Positions 18,341 to 28,400 of a stretch of 64,000 bases of DNA are shown one piece after another. The notes beneath the pieces were generated by a model. The model saw only the letters and a program-made list of their open reading frames with translations, ran no database searches and was not told the origin of the DNA. Source of the stretch: Clostridia bacterium. GTDB taxonomy: Bacteria; Bacillota; Clostridia; Oscillospirales; CAG-272. Each line of letters opens with the position of its first letter. Position 1 is the stretch's first letter. The stretch lies in the NCBI GenBank assembly GCA_017482355.1, contig JAFUNJ010000001.1, forward strand, positions 1 to 64,000, read 5' to 3'. A program made the translations under genes and the position numbers.

Positions 18341-18400
18341 ACGAAAAGACTTTTAGCACTGATAGTGGCGTGGTTAATGATGCTGATCTCTGCCGCTTGA
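18341..18400 (+). pseudogene. Relic signal-peptide reading frame (start lost, ACG)
   Basis: AAAGGAG (18327-18333) is followed by ACG, then 18 codons spelling KRLLALIVAWLMMLISAA and TGA. This is a textbook lipoprotein or secretory leader except that ATG has become ACG and a stop cuts it at the cleavage region. It may be the stump of a secreted-protein gene replaced by the cohesin gene, or a non-AUG leader peptide. I favour a relic. Confidence 0.45.
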
Positions 18401-18485
18401 TAATAAAGGATAGTGCTACAATATTTTTTATAATCTATTTGCGTTTGTTGATTTCAAACAAACACACTCGAAAGGTAGAATCATC

Positions 18486-19730
18486 ATGAAAAAGAGAATT
18501 CTGTTTACTTTAATTTTTTCCCTTCTGCTCTCGGTGTTTTTGAGCATCAGCGCCCTTGCGGCACAGCACGGAACGCTCTCACTTTCCGCGTCAGGTGCGG
18601 TGAAAGCGGGCGATACGGTCACCCTCTCGGTGAAGCTGACGGGGGCTGAAAGCATAGACGGTATTGCCGTCACCCCTATCTACGACGAGACGAAGTTTGA
18701 ATTGACGGGAGGTTCCTGGAAGGTCAACGGTGTCATCACCGATTTCAGCGTAGATACCAAGGACGGAGTTATTGCCTTTGCAGAGGGAACGGCTGTCAAT
18801 ACCACTATCCTTACCTTCACACTTAAGGTGAAAAGCGGAGTCGAGGCAGGAGCTTATACGGTTGGTTGTTCGGCAGAGGTAAGCAGTACAGATAAAGCGA
18901 AATCCACCCTCAATGCCGAAACGCAGGTGAAGGTCAGCTGCTCGCACAGCTTTACGGTAAAGAATACCGATTCCAAATATCTGAAGAGCGCCGCGACCTG
19001 CAGCTCTGCGGCGACCTATTACTATAGCTGTAGCAAGTGCGGCGAGAAGGGAACGACCACCTTCAAGTCCGGCTCGGCACTGACGCACACCTTTGATCAG
19101 AAGAATACGGCGGAAAAATACATTCATACCGCAGGCACTTGTACCAAGGCGGCAGTCTACTATTACAGCTGTAAATGCGGCTCAAAGGGAAGCGAGACCT
19201 TTGTAGGTGCCGATCCCGACCATCGCTACGCGGAGACGTGGAGTACAGATAAGGATAATCACTGGCTCGAGTGCTCTGCTTGCGGCGAACGCAAGGATCA
19301 GGCAGCTCACGTTCCCGGTCCCGAAGCCACTGAGGACAGCGCACAGGTCTGCACTGCTTGTGGTTACGAGATCGCCCCTGCAATTGCCCATCAGCACGAT
19401 TTTACAAAGCATTGGTACAGCGACGACGCGACCCACTGGGGTAAGTGCGGTTGTGAGGAAGAAAGTCAGCCGACCGCACACACCTGGGATAATGGAAAGG
19501 TCGTCAGTGAACCTACTGCAAAAAAGCAGGGCGCCGTCGTCTACACCTGTACAGACTGCGGCAGAACCAAGCTTGAATATACCGATCCCGATCCCTCAAA
19601 GAGCGATCGAACCTCTTCCGAAAAGGACGGTGACGGCTCCTTTGGCATCGGCGCTTTAGTCGGAGTGCTGGGCGGAATCTTAGTCGGTGCTGTCGGAGTA
19701 TATCTGACGCTTGTAAAGCGTAAAAAGTAA
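18486..19730 (+). CDS. Membrane-anchored cohesin protein with Cys modules
   Basis: 414 residues. A signal peptide (cleavage near ALA-A, residue 25) is followed by a cohesin-like domain (about 27-150: GAVKAGDTVTLSVKL, GIAVTPIYDETKFEL, ILTFTLKVKSGVEAGAY), the fold that binds dockerins in cellulosomes. Residues about 155-370 hold several Cys modules (YYYSCSKCGEKG, HWLECSACGERKD, VYTCTDCGRTK). A Gly-rich transmembrane helix with a Lys/Arg tail (about 385-414) anchors it to the membrane. The next gene encodes a dockerin protein, so this is the likely scaffold that holds it on the cell surface. No LPXTG motif is seen. Confidence 0.85.
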   Translation: MKKRILFTLIFSLLLSVFLSISALAAQHGTLSLSASGAVKAGDTVTLSVKLTGAESIDGIAVTPIYDETKFELTGGSWKVNGVITDFSVDTKDGVIAFAEGTAVNTTILTFTLKVKSGVEAGAYTVGCSAEVSSTDKAKSTLNAETQVKVSCSHSFTVKNTDSKYLKSAATCSSAATYYYSCSKCGEKGTTTFKSGSALTHTFDQKNTAEKYIHTAGTCTKAAVYYYSCKCGSKGSETFVGADPDHRYAETWSTDKDNHWLECSACGERKDQAAHVPGPEATEDSAQVCTACGYEIAPAIAHQHDFTKHWYSDDATHWGKCGCEEESQPTAHTWDNGKVVSEPTAKKQGAVVYTCTDCGRTKLEYTDPDPSKSDRTSSEKDGDGSFGIGALVGVLGGILVGAVGVYLTLVKRKK

Positions 19731-19773
19731 ACCGATCTCCTTTATTACATAAGACACATAAGAGGTGACTTTC

Positions 19774-22700
19774 GTGAAACAGATACGAATTTGGAGTATC
19801 TTTTTAGTGATTTCAATGCTGTTGCAGTTTGGCGCGGGGGCGTTCCCCGTGTCTGCCACCGACGGTAATGAAGAGACACATATACATTCCGAGGAGGAGA
19901 ATTTACAGTCTTCTCTATCCGATTCTTCTGCTTCTGAGGCGGGCGATACGGACGGCGACGGCGACGTGGACGTTGCCGACGCAGTATATCTGTTGCGTCA
20001 CGTGCTGAAGCCGCAGGATTATCCCGTAACCGCGGAGAGCGATATGGACGGCGACGAGGATACAGACGTTGCCGATGCTGTTTATCTGCTCCGCCATACG
20101 CTGATGCCGAGCAAGTATCCGCTTAAGGTACATGCTCACATTGTCGTCAATCAGCAGGCGGTGGCGGCTACCTGTACCCGTTCGGGTCTGACTGCCGGCA
20201 GCTACTGCTCGGATTGCGGCGAGATCCTTGAAGCACAGAAGGTGCTTCCTCCCAAGGGACATACTTCAGAGGTGGTCGAGGAGATATCTGCCGACTGTAC
20301 TCAGGACGGTATGGTGAAGGCGCACTGTGACGTTTGCGATACTGATTTTCTCAGCGAGCTGACCTACGCAAAGGGTCACGATTACGGTCAGGAGCAGATA
20401 CAGACCGAGGCAACGTGTACGACAGACGGTATTTCGCTCTACGTCTGTGCAGAGTGCGGTCACAGTGAATCTGCGGTCGTACCCGCAAAGGGACATACCC
20501 TTATCGCTTCGGGAACTACCGAAAACGGAACCGTGATCTATACCTGTACCGATTGCGGCCTTGAAACTCAGGACAGCAGTACGGTCGATTCGCACAAGGA
20601 AGATCACGCTTTTGGCTGTGACAAGAATTTTACTTTCGATATTATTTATGACGGCGACGAGGAGTACATCCGCGATCATCTTTTGATCAGCGACGCCTAT
20701 TACGTTGATCCTACTACCGAAGAGCGCCTTCCCTATGATCTCGAATATAAAGGGGATGGCAGATGGACGGTCAGCCCGTCTGAGGATTACGAGGGCGGCA
20801 ATACCTATTGCGCTAAGATAGACGGAGATCTGAAATTTGCAGATTACGAGTCGGAGGAGCTCTATTTTTCGATTGCCGACGATGTTCACAGCGATATTAC
20901 GCTTTCCGACGGCATTATATTTATTCCCATGCCTGCGATCGGTACCGTTGACCGTCAGCAGTATCTCTTGGAGACCAATACCGATAACGAATTTTTCTAT
21001 CTCACTATGCCGGATGACGGCACGCTGAGTCAGGAGCACGTCGGTCGTATCGTCTGTGCCGGTGCGTATAAGAGCATGGACGAGTTCACAGCCGATAACT
21101 CCAAGGAGTGCTACTTCGGTAAGCTCGAAAAGCTTTATGCTACCGCAGACGGAAAGATCCTTTTGGTGCTCAGCTGTCCTGAGCTTTACGAGATCTACTC
21201 CGAGCTTGATATTTACGAAAACTACATAGTAGAGCTTACGGAAGAGGATATACCCGAGGATATTTCGGAGCAGGCGGTATACGCGCTTCGACACAGCGAC
21301 GACTTCGGTGAATTCGTCACCGGTATCACGCTGGCGGCAAAAGCTTATGCCGATGGCATAGGTGCGACTGCGGTCGGTGTAGATGACCTCAGCTTTTTGG
21401 ATGATATGGGACTGATACCCTCGTTCAAGATCGAAAACGACAACAAGCTGATCGTTTCGATTCAGGGTAACTTGCCCATCAAGCTCAAAAATAAAGAGGG
21501 CAAGGATTGTGGTACCGTTACCGTTTCCTTCCTCACAAAGGCGGAGTATTCCTTCACAGTGACGGGTGCTTGCGAGCTAAAGTATTTCTTAGGTATCCCC
21601 ACAGGCGTGAAGAAGTTTGACTTCAATGTGACTCAAACCTCTTCATATACGCTGGAATTTTCCGTTAAGGTAGCTATTGATCCCCTTTCCAAGCCGGAGG
21701 GAAAATCTATTGTAAAAACTCCTCTGGGTGTTTACCACCTGAAGGACTGTCTGACCATTTCAGCATTCCCTAAGGGCTCGCTTACTGCTGTGACAAATGA
21801 TCAGATGGACGAGGCATACCGTAATTCCGACGGTTCGGTCGATTTGGATTGCCCCGTTTGCAACCCCACGATGTCCTATCTGAAAAAGAACGTGTATGTT
21901 GCGAACAAGGATACTGAAACTATCCATCGCTTCGTATGTGCAGAGAGCGACAGAGTTGATGCGACCAACGTAGAAGTACTGGAATCAATTCCTCTTGTTA
22001 TGGACTACACGCTCTGCGAGACATGTCTTCAGGGTAAGTCAAACACGGAGGAGCAGAACTTTGAAGAAATGCTGGTAGACGCGCTTCGCTATCAGAATTG
22101 GAGCGATATTGCCTCTAGCGTAAAAAAGGCGCTTACCAAGAGCGATAAGCCCGCAGAAAAGGAATCCGAATTTACCCTGATGAAGTTGCCGATCCCCTTC
22201 GCAGGCATTTTCCAGCTGACACTGGAAGCCGAGATGGTGATCAGCTTCAAGTTCTCGGGAAGTGTATCGCTGACTTATACGAATTCCACCACCACAGTTG
22301 CGGGTGTGCGTCTTAATTCAAGCAACACTCTGGAGCCGTACTCCTCACGCACGATGACCGAGAAAAATACGACCTTTAAGGTTGCGGGCGGTCTTGACGT
22401 GAAAGCGGGTATCCGCTTCCAGATGAACGTCGGCATGAGAGGATTCCTCTCCAAGTTCATCTATATCAAGCTGGGCGCAGAGGTCGGCACCTACTCGGAC
22501 CTTGACGGTATTCTGTTCGCAGAGGGCACGGTAACGGAAGAAGGCGGTCAGACCGATAAGACAAGCTCCGCCTTTATAGCTGCCTACTGGGAGATGGGTC
22601 TGTACGGCGATATCTTCTTTGATTACAAGGTAGTATTCTGGGGAAATAAGTTCTCCCTTTTGGGCAGTGACAAGCGTTTGCCGATTTTGGCTTTCGGTTA

Positions 22701-25700
22701 TGACAAGGTATATTACGGCTACAGTCCCGATGCTGAGCTGATAGAGGCGACCGGGCACAGTATAGATCTGACGTCTCATTCTATTCTTATCGCAAACGCC
22801 TTTGACGTTAAGAAGCTCTCCTCCTCAAAGGAGACGCTGAATATACTCGGAGTCAAGAACGAATATGACGTAATAATAGCCGTTTTGGATGAAAACGGAG
22901 ATCCAAGTCCTTATTGCACCGTTCAAAACGGCGTGATCACCATACGTGACGATGCGCCGTGCGACCTTACCCTTACCGTTGTGATCAAGGTGAACGGTAA
23001 TAATGATGCAGTAGATACCGTAGCAGATTTCTTCAAGAACGGATATACTGTCGGAGACGATCTGTACAAACTTCCCGAATATAAGTTCTATATCCACGTT
23101 ACCGACCATTCTATAAGCGAATGGGAGGAATACGAGGCGCCTACCTGTACCGAGGACGGAACCGATTGGCGGTACTCCACCTGCGATTGCTCTGAGGAGG
23201 AGTTCCGCGTTGTTTCGGCGCTCGGACATCAGGAAGTGATCGACCACGCATATCCCGCTACCTGTACCGAGGACGGCGCGACCGAGGGCTCGCATTGCGA
23301 ACGCTGCGGCGAGGTTCTGATCGCTCAGGAGATCCTGTACGCATTCGGACATTCTTATACAGATGAATTCACCTGCCACGACCGTCCCTGCCAAAACGAT
23401 GGTTGTACCCACGTAGAGGTGGCTACCACGGAGCACCGTTACAGCGATTGGATAGACGTACCTATGGGCGAATGCGCTCTGCAGGATTATCACGTCCGCT
23501 ACTGCATTGACTGCCGACATTCTACGACTGATCTCGGCACGGACGTTCCCGTACAGCACATGCACGACATCGGTATCCCCGAGGTGGTCTACCCGACCTG
23601 TACCGAGGACGGTTACGTAATCATTCAATGTACGCGTTGCGGAGAAGAGCTGAAAAACGATGTTCTGATAAAAACAGGTCATGATCTGGGAGATTACCTC
23701 ATAACAAACGGCGGACATTATCAGAAGTGTTTGAATAATGGTTGTGATTATCAAACCGATGTTGAAGCGCACGAATTTGACCACGACTGCGATACCGACT
23801 GTAACGAATGCGGCTTTACTCGCGTCACCTCTCACGTTATGAAGACCGAGTATAGCAAGGATGGCAGCAATCACTGGTTAGAATGTGATATATGCGGCTT
23901 TGACGGCGAAAAGGAAGCCCACAGCTATAAGGCAAACTGTGTTATCTGTGATGTCTGCGCTTACCTAGGCGGTGGCTCACATAGCTGGAGTGACGTTTAT
24001 AACAGCGACGACGGCTATCATTGGCTTGTCTGTGGGGAGTGCGGCGTTAACGGCACTCAGAGCGCACATACCTACGAGGATGACTGCACGCTTTGCGATA
24101 TATGTGACCGCGCAAGCGGAAAGAGCCACAGCTGGAGCGAGGACTATGAGCAGAATGGAAGCCATCACTGGCGCGCATGTAAGAATTGCAGTCAGACCGA
24201 TGCAAAGGATGCTCACAGCTATTCCTTGTCCGAGCCCATACATCTTGCAACCAAGGCAACCTGTCAGAATGCGGCGACCTACTATTACTACTGCGTATGC
24301 GGTAAGCTCGGAAGCGACACCTTCTCCTACGGAGAGGTTGCTGAGCATAGCTGGAACACCGACTATACGGAAGACGGCGACCGACACTACCGTAGCTGTA
24401 AATACGGCTGCGGAAGCGTGATAGATGAGGGAGCTCACAGCTACGGCGATTATAAGGTAACAAAGAACGCTACCTGTGCCGAGACCGGGACAGAGACCCG
24501 TTATTGCACGCTTTGCGATAGCTCCGATAGCAGAGAGATACCTAAGAAGGATCACGCCTACGGAGACGATTATGAGCACGACGATGTCAGCCATTGGATC
24601 GAGTGCGGCTCCTGCGGAGAAAAGAAGGATCAGGACTTCCACCGTCTGGGCGACGATCTGATCTGCGACGTTTGCGGCTATGAAACTACGGCAGAGCACG
24701 ATTGGGATCCCGTCTACCGTTTCGATGACCAAAAGCACTGGCTTGTCTGCCTAGACTGCGGCATTATCACAGGTGAGCAGGCACATCAGTTTACAAATGA
24801 CTGCGACACCGACTGCTCGATATGTGATTATACACGTACCACGGAGCACGAATGGAACGCAAGCTATTCGAATGACTCTACTGCACACTGGATCGAGTGT
24901 GGCGAGTGCGGAGAGAAAAAGGATCGCGGCGATCATGTATATGATCACTCTTGCGATACCGACTGTAATATTTGCGGTAAGACCCGTAATATCACTCATG
25001 AATGGGGTACTGAGTACAGCAAGGATTCCGGCGGACATTGGCGCGTTTGTACTGTCTGCGGTGAAGAAGAGACAAAGACCGCTCATATCGGCGGATCAGC
25101 TACCTGTACCGAAGCGCCTATATGTACGACCTGTAAATCCGCCTATGGATCTGCAAACGGTCACGATTACAGTGGTGAGATGCTGTATGACGATACCCAT
25201 CACTACAAGCTCTGTGAGAACGGATGCGGTACAGAGACCGCAAGAGAAGTGCATAAATTCGGCGATTATCAGGTGGTTTTGACTGCTACCTGTACACGAG
25301 TTGGTGAGAAAAGACGTTACTGCGCGGACTGCTCGGCAAGTGAGACCAGGGATATTCCCATGACCGAGCATGATTGGAGTGATACTTGGCAGAAGGACGA
25401 TACCTATCACTGGGTAGAGTGTAATGACTGCGGTCTTAACGGCGAAAAGCGTGTCCACGTCTGGGATAACGCTTGCGATACTGACTGTAACGAATGCGGT
25501 AAGGTGCGCACCGTTACTCATCAGTGGAAGGTCGACTACGCATCAGACGAAAGCAGTCATTGGCAGATCTGCGAGAACTGCGGTGCTACCGGTGATCCTT
25601 CCGATCACGTCTGGGACAATTCCTGTGATACGGAATGTAACGAATGCGGTAAGACGCGTACCGTACAGCATCAGTGGGGCCTTAATTATCAGACCGACGA

Positions 25701-28296
25701 CGAAAAGCATTGGTACGAATGCGAGATCTGTCACGAAAGACAGGGCGAGGGCGCTCACGTGGACGGCATGGCAACCTGTACCGAGCGCGCAATCTGCGCG
25801 ATCTGTCATCAGCCATACGGAACGACTACGGATCATAGCTACTCAATGCGTGTAGAAAACAGTGATTACCTCAAGCAAGCCGCCACCTGCGAGGGAGAGG
25901 GCATTTACTACTTCTCCTGCGTCTGCGGCGAAAAGGGTACTGCTACCTTTACGGTGGCTGCTCTCGGTCACGACTGGAGCACGCAATACAACTCTGACGG
26001 CACCTATCACTGGCTGGATTGCAGCCGTTGCTCCGAAACGGATGGCAAATCCGTTCACTCGGGCGGAAACGCTACCTGCCAAGATAAGGCGGTCTGTACG
26101 ACCTGCGGCAAGGCATACGGTGACTTCGGAGATCACGACTACAGCGTGAAGAATAATGAGTATAAGGCGTCTGATGCGACCTGCGAGAGCCCTGCTTATT
26201 ATTACTATACCTGCTCATGCTGCGGAAAAGCGGGAAATACCACATATGCGGTAGGCAATTCTCTCGGACACAGCTGGAGCAATAAATATACCGTCACCGA
26301 CAGCAATCATTATTATGAATGTCTCAACGGTTGCGGCGATCACCTTTCGGAGGGTGTGCATACCTACGGTGATTATCTCCAAACGACTGCGCCGACATGT
26401 ACCTCAAAGGGCGAAGAGAAGCGCACCTGTACAGCTTGCGGTCATGAGCAGTATCGCGAAGTCGAAATGCTTCCTCACGAGATGTCCGATGAGGAGGAGA
26501 TAGTAACCGACATTGTCGAGGGAGACGGGGAATATCTGTATATCCATAATATCGTCTTCCGTTGTAAGAATTGCGACTACTATGAAGTTCAGTCAACCTC
26601 AACTGCACATATTCATGAAGCAGTGGATTATATCCTCGGTACGCCTCCGACCTGTACCGAAAACGGCTTGACCAGCGGCGTAATTTGTGCCGTCGCGGGC
26701 TGCGGTGAGGTTCGCATAGCGCAAGAGACAATAGACGCACTCGGACACGATTACGTCGAGGGCATCTGCTCGCGTTGCGGAGAACGCGAGGAATACTATT
26801 CCAAGGGACTTGAATACGAGCTCAGCAGCGACGGAACATACTATATCGTGACGGAAATCGGTACTTGTACCGATACCGAGCTTGTTATTCCTTCCTCCTA
26901 TAACGGAAAACCCGTTAAGGAAATCGGAACATCGGCGTTCTACGGAGCGAATATGTTTACAAGCGTGACTATCCCCGAAAACATAACTAAGATAGGAGAT
27001 AATGCATTCGGCTATTGTACAAATTTGGAAAGGCTATACATCAATTCTATAGAATTGGAGGATTTGACTTATTCAAGTGATGCTTTTTACTATGCCGGAC
27101 GAGATTCCGGAGGATTTTCGGTAACATTTGGTGCTTCGGTTACTAAGATTCCCAACAACTTGTTCTATTCGTATTATGACTATACAAATCAAATCTATTT
27201 TGTCAATCTGAAGGAGGTTGTGTTCGAAGAGAACAGCTCCTGCAAGCGTATAGGTGACGGCGCATTCCGTTTCTGCGCAGGATTGACTCAGATTGAATTG
27301 CCGGAGGGACTACAGTATATCGGCGCAAGTGCCTTTGCAGATTGTTATAATCTGATAGACGTAACAATGTATGATGAAGTCCTTGAGATCGGTGTCCGCG
27401 CATTTTCGTGCTGTGCATTCCAAAGTATACGGCTCAGCAACAATCTGACGACTATAGGCGATTATGCATTTGAATCCTGCGACTATCTGGTCAGCGTTGT
27501 CATTCCCGACAGTGTTAAGTATTTGGGCGATGCTGTGTTCTACTACAGTATTTCTCTCAAGGAGATCACTATCGGAAAGGGCGTTCTGGATTTAGGAGAA
27601 AGCTTGCTTTGGTACTGCGAAGCACTTGAAGTGATAATATACAATGCAACCAATGCTAACGATTTTGAAAATGATCTGTGTAAGCCAATCATATATATTA
27701 CCGGAAATTCAGGTAACGGTATTGAGCTGATCGTTGGCGCTAACGTGCAGAGGATTCCTGCCAATTTGTGTAATGACGAAGGACGCTCGAATCTGGTTAA
27801 ACTAACATTTGCAAGCGGCAGTGTTTGCCAAGAAATCGGAGACGATGCGTTTTCTTATTGTGAAAAGCTGACCGCGGTTACACTCGGTTCATGCTTGACA
27901 CGCATCGGCGAAAGAGCATTTTTGTGGTGTACTTCTTTGACTTCCATTAAGATTCCAAACAGTTTGACTACCATATCCACGGAAGCATTCGCTTGCAGCG
28001 GACTTCAAACCGTTACGCTTGGCAGCGGCTTGAAGACGATCGATTTCTGTGCATTCGGTTATTGTGAAAGTCTAAAGTCGATCACTATTCCCGCCAGCGT
28101 GAATTACATTGGAGCATATGCTTTTGACAATTGTGTTTCGCTTAAGACGATCACGTTCTCGGGAAGCGCACCTGAAATGGATTACGAGCCGTTCTGCCGA
28201 GTTACAGCAACGGTCTATTACCCGAGAAGTAATAGCACTTGGACTGCTGAGGTTAAGGAGTATTGCGGCGGCACCCTCACCTGGATAGCAAAATAA
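19774..28296 (+). CDS. Giant secreted dockerin / Cys-module / BspA-LRR protein
   Basis: 2840 residues from GTG 19774, preceded by AGAGGTGA; the GTG at 19765 lies inside that site. Order: signal peptide; type I dockerin with two Ca-loops (DTDGDGDVDVADAVYLLRHV at 58, DMDGDEDTDVADAVYLLRHT at 90); a few Cys modules; a region without recognised domain (about 280-1090), which includes two Ada-like H-x4-C..C-x2-C segments (YHLKDC..CPVC, IHRFVC..CETC); about two dozen tandem Cys modules (about 1105-2340) of the style HHWxxCxxCG; and BspA/LRR_5 repeats to the end. No C-terminal anchor. Dockerins normally lie at the C-terminus, so the N-terminal place is unusual. It probably docks onto the cohesin protein 43 bp upstream. 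Confidence 0.88.
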   Translation: MKQIRIWSIFLVISMLLQFGAGAFPVSATDGNEETHIHSEEENLQSSLSDSSASEAGDTDGDGDVDVADAVYLLRHVLKPQDYPVTAESDMDGDEDTDVADAVYLLRHTLMPSKYPLKVHAHIVVNQQAVAATCTRSGLTAGSYCSDCGEILEAQKVLPPKGHTSEVVEEISADCTQDGMVKAHCDVCDTDFLSELTYAKGHDYGQEQIQTEATCTTDGISLYVCAECGHSESAVVPAKGHTLIASGTTENGTVIYTCTDCGLETQDSSTVDSHKEDHAFGCDKNFTFDIIYDGDEEYIRDHLLISDAYYVDPTTEERLPYDLEYKGDGRWTVSPSEDYEGGNTYCAKIDGDLKFADYESEELYFSIADDVHSDITLSDGIIFIPMPAIGTVDRQQYLLETNTDNEFFYLTMPDDGTLSQEHVGRIVCAGAYKSMDEFTADNSKECYFGKLEKLYATADGKILLVLSCPELYEIYSELDIYENYIVELTEEDIPEDISEQAVYALRHSDDFGEFVTGITLAAKAYADGIGATAVGVDDLSFLDDMGLIPSFKIENDNKLIVSIQGNLPIKLKNKEGKDCGTVTVSFLTKAEYSFTVTGACELKYFLGIPTGVKKFDFNVTQTSSYTLEFSVKVAIDPLSKPEGKSIVKTPLGVYHLKDCLTISAFPKGSLTAVTNDQMDEAYRNSDGSVDLDCPVCNPTMSYLKKNVYVANKDTETIHRFVCAESDRVDATNVEVLESIPLVMDYTLCETCLQGKSNTEEQNFEEMLVDALRYQNWSDIASSVKKALTKSDKPAEKESEFTLMKLPIPFAGIFQLTLEAEMVISFKFSGSVSLTYTNSTTTVAGVRLNSSNTLEPYSSRTMTEKNTTFKVAGGLDVKAGIRFQMNVGMRGFLSKFIYIKLGAEVGTYSDLDGILFAEGTVTEEGGQTDKTSSAFIAAYWEMGLYGDIFFDYKVVFWGNKFSLLGSDKRLPILAFGYDKVYYGYSPDAELIEATGHSIDLTSHSILIANAFDVKKLSSSKETLNILGVKNEYDVIIAVLDENGDPSPYCTVQNGVITIRDDAPCDLTLTVVIKVNGNNDAVDTVADFFKNGYTVGDDLYKLPEYKFYIHVTDHSISEWEEYEAPTCTEDGTDWRYSTCDCSEEEFRVVSALGHQEVIDHAYPATCTEDGATEGSHCERCGEVLIAQEILYAFGHSYTDEFTCHDRPCQNDGCTHVEVATTEHRYSDWIDVPMGECALQDYHVRYCIDCRHSTTDLGTDVPVQHMHDIGIPEVVYPTCTEDGYVIIQCTRCGEELKNDVLIKTGHDLGDYLITNGGHYQKCLNNGCDYQTDVEAHEFDHDCDTDCNECGFTRVTSHVMKTEYSKDGSNHWLECDICGFDGEKEAHSYKANCVICDVCAYLGGGSHSWSDVYNSDDGYHWLVCGECGVNGTQSAHTYEDDCTLCDICDRASGKSHSWSEDYEQNGSHHWRACKNCSQTDAKDAHSYSLSEPIHLATKATCQNAATYYYYCVCGKLGSDTFSYGEVAEHSWNTDYTEDGDRHYRSCKYGCGSVIDEGAHSYGDYKVTKNATCAETGTETRYCTLCDSSDSREIPKKDHAYGDDYEHDDVSHWIECGSCGEKKDQDFHRLGDDLICDVCGYETTAEHDWDPVYRFDDQKHWLVCLDCGIITGEQAHQFTNDCDTDCSICDYTRTTEHEWNASYSNDSTAHWIECGECGEKKDRGDHVYDHSCDTDCNICGKTRNITHEWGTEYSKDSGGHWRVCTVCGEEETKTAHIGGSATCTEAPICTTCKSAYGSANGHDYSGEMLYDDTHHYKLCENGCGTETAREVHKFGDYQVVLTATCTRVGEKRRYCADCSASETRDIPMTEHDWSDTWQKDDTYHWVECNDCGLNGEKRVHVWDNACDTDCNECGKVRTVTHQWKVDYASDESSHWQICENCGATGDPSDHVWDNSCDTECNECGKTRTVQHQWGLNYQTDDEKHWYECEICHERQGEGAHVDGMATCTERAICAICHQPYGTTTDHSYSMRVENSDYLKQAATCEGEGIYYFSCVCGEKGTATFTVAALGHDWSTQYNSDGTYHWLDCSRCSETDGKSVHSGGNATCQDKAVCTTCGKAYGDFGDHDYSVKNNEYKASDATCESPAYYYYTCSCCGKAGNTTYAVGNSLGHSWSNKYTVTDSNHYYECLNGCGDHLSEGVHTYGDYLQTTAPTCTSKGEEKRTCTACGHEQYREVEMLPHEMSDEEEIVTDIVEGDGEYLYIHNIVFRCKNCDYYEVQSTSTAHIHEAVDYILGTPPTCTENGLTSGVICAVAGCGEVRIAQETIDALGHDYVEGICSRCGEREEYYSKGLEYELSSDGTYYIVTEIGTCTDTELVIPSSYNGKPVKEIGTSAFYGANMFTSVTIPENITKIGDNAFGYCTNLERLYINSIELEDLTYSSDAFYYAGRDSGGFSVTFGASVTKIPNNLFYSYYDYTNQIYFVNLKEVVFEENSSCKRIGDGAFRFCAGLTQIELPEGLQYIGASAFADCYNLIDVTMYDEVLEIGVRAFSCCAFQSIRLSNNLTTIGDYAFESCDYLVSVVIPDSVKYLGDAVFYYSISLKEITIGKGVLDLGESLLWYCEALEVIIYNATNANDFENDLCKPIIYITGNSGNGIELIVGANVQRIPANLCNDEGRSNLVKLTFASGSVCQEIGDDAFSYCEKLTAVTLGSCLTRIGERAFLWCTSLTSIKIPNSLTTISTEAFACSGLQTVTLGSGLKTIDFCAFGYCESLKSITIPASVNYIGAYAFDNCVSLKTITFSGSAPEMDYEPFCRVTATVYYPRSNSTWTAEVKEYCGGTLTWIAK

Positions 28297-28308
28297 CCCC
28301 TTAAAACC

Positions 28309-28340
28309 AAAAGAGACGGGAAAACTTCCCGTCTCTTTTT
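28309..28340 (+). terminator. Terminator of the cohesin-dockerin operon
   Basis: AAAAGAGACGGGAA with TTCCCGTCTCTTTTT: a 10-bp stem, 3-nt loop and T5 tail. Confidence 0.9.
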
Positions 28341-28365
28341 GATGTTACATTATTTGCCCTTCTTC

Positions 28366-28394
28366 TTTACAAAAAAGAAAAACTAATGTATAAT
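28366..28394 (+). promoter_or_regulatory. Promoter of tetR and the nitrilase-GDPD gene
   Basis: TTTACA (28366-28371), 17 bp, TATAAT (28389-28394). Confidence 0.82.
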
Positions 28395-28400
28395 GATACC

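Noticed and set aside
19765-19773. GTG 19765 as start of the giant gene
   Set aside because: It is part of the ribosome-binding sequence AGAGGTGA; the GTG at 19774 is correctly spaced.
20266-21294. 342-codon minus-strand frame
   Set aside because: Shadow of the giant gene with no ribosome site or recognisable domain.
22825-23874. 349-codon minus-strand frame inside the giant gene
   Set aside because: Shadow of the dockerin protein; similar long antisense frames occur along the whole repeat array because of its codon use.
24841-25690. Possible CRISPR-like periodic repeats in the giant gene
   Set aside because: The periodicity is in-frame protein repetition with diverged DNA; there are no constant direct repeats with unique spacers and no cas genes.
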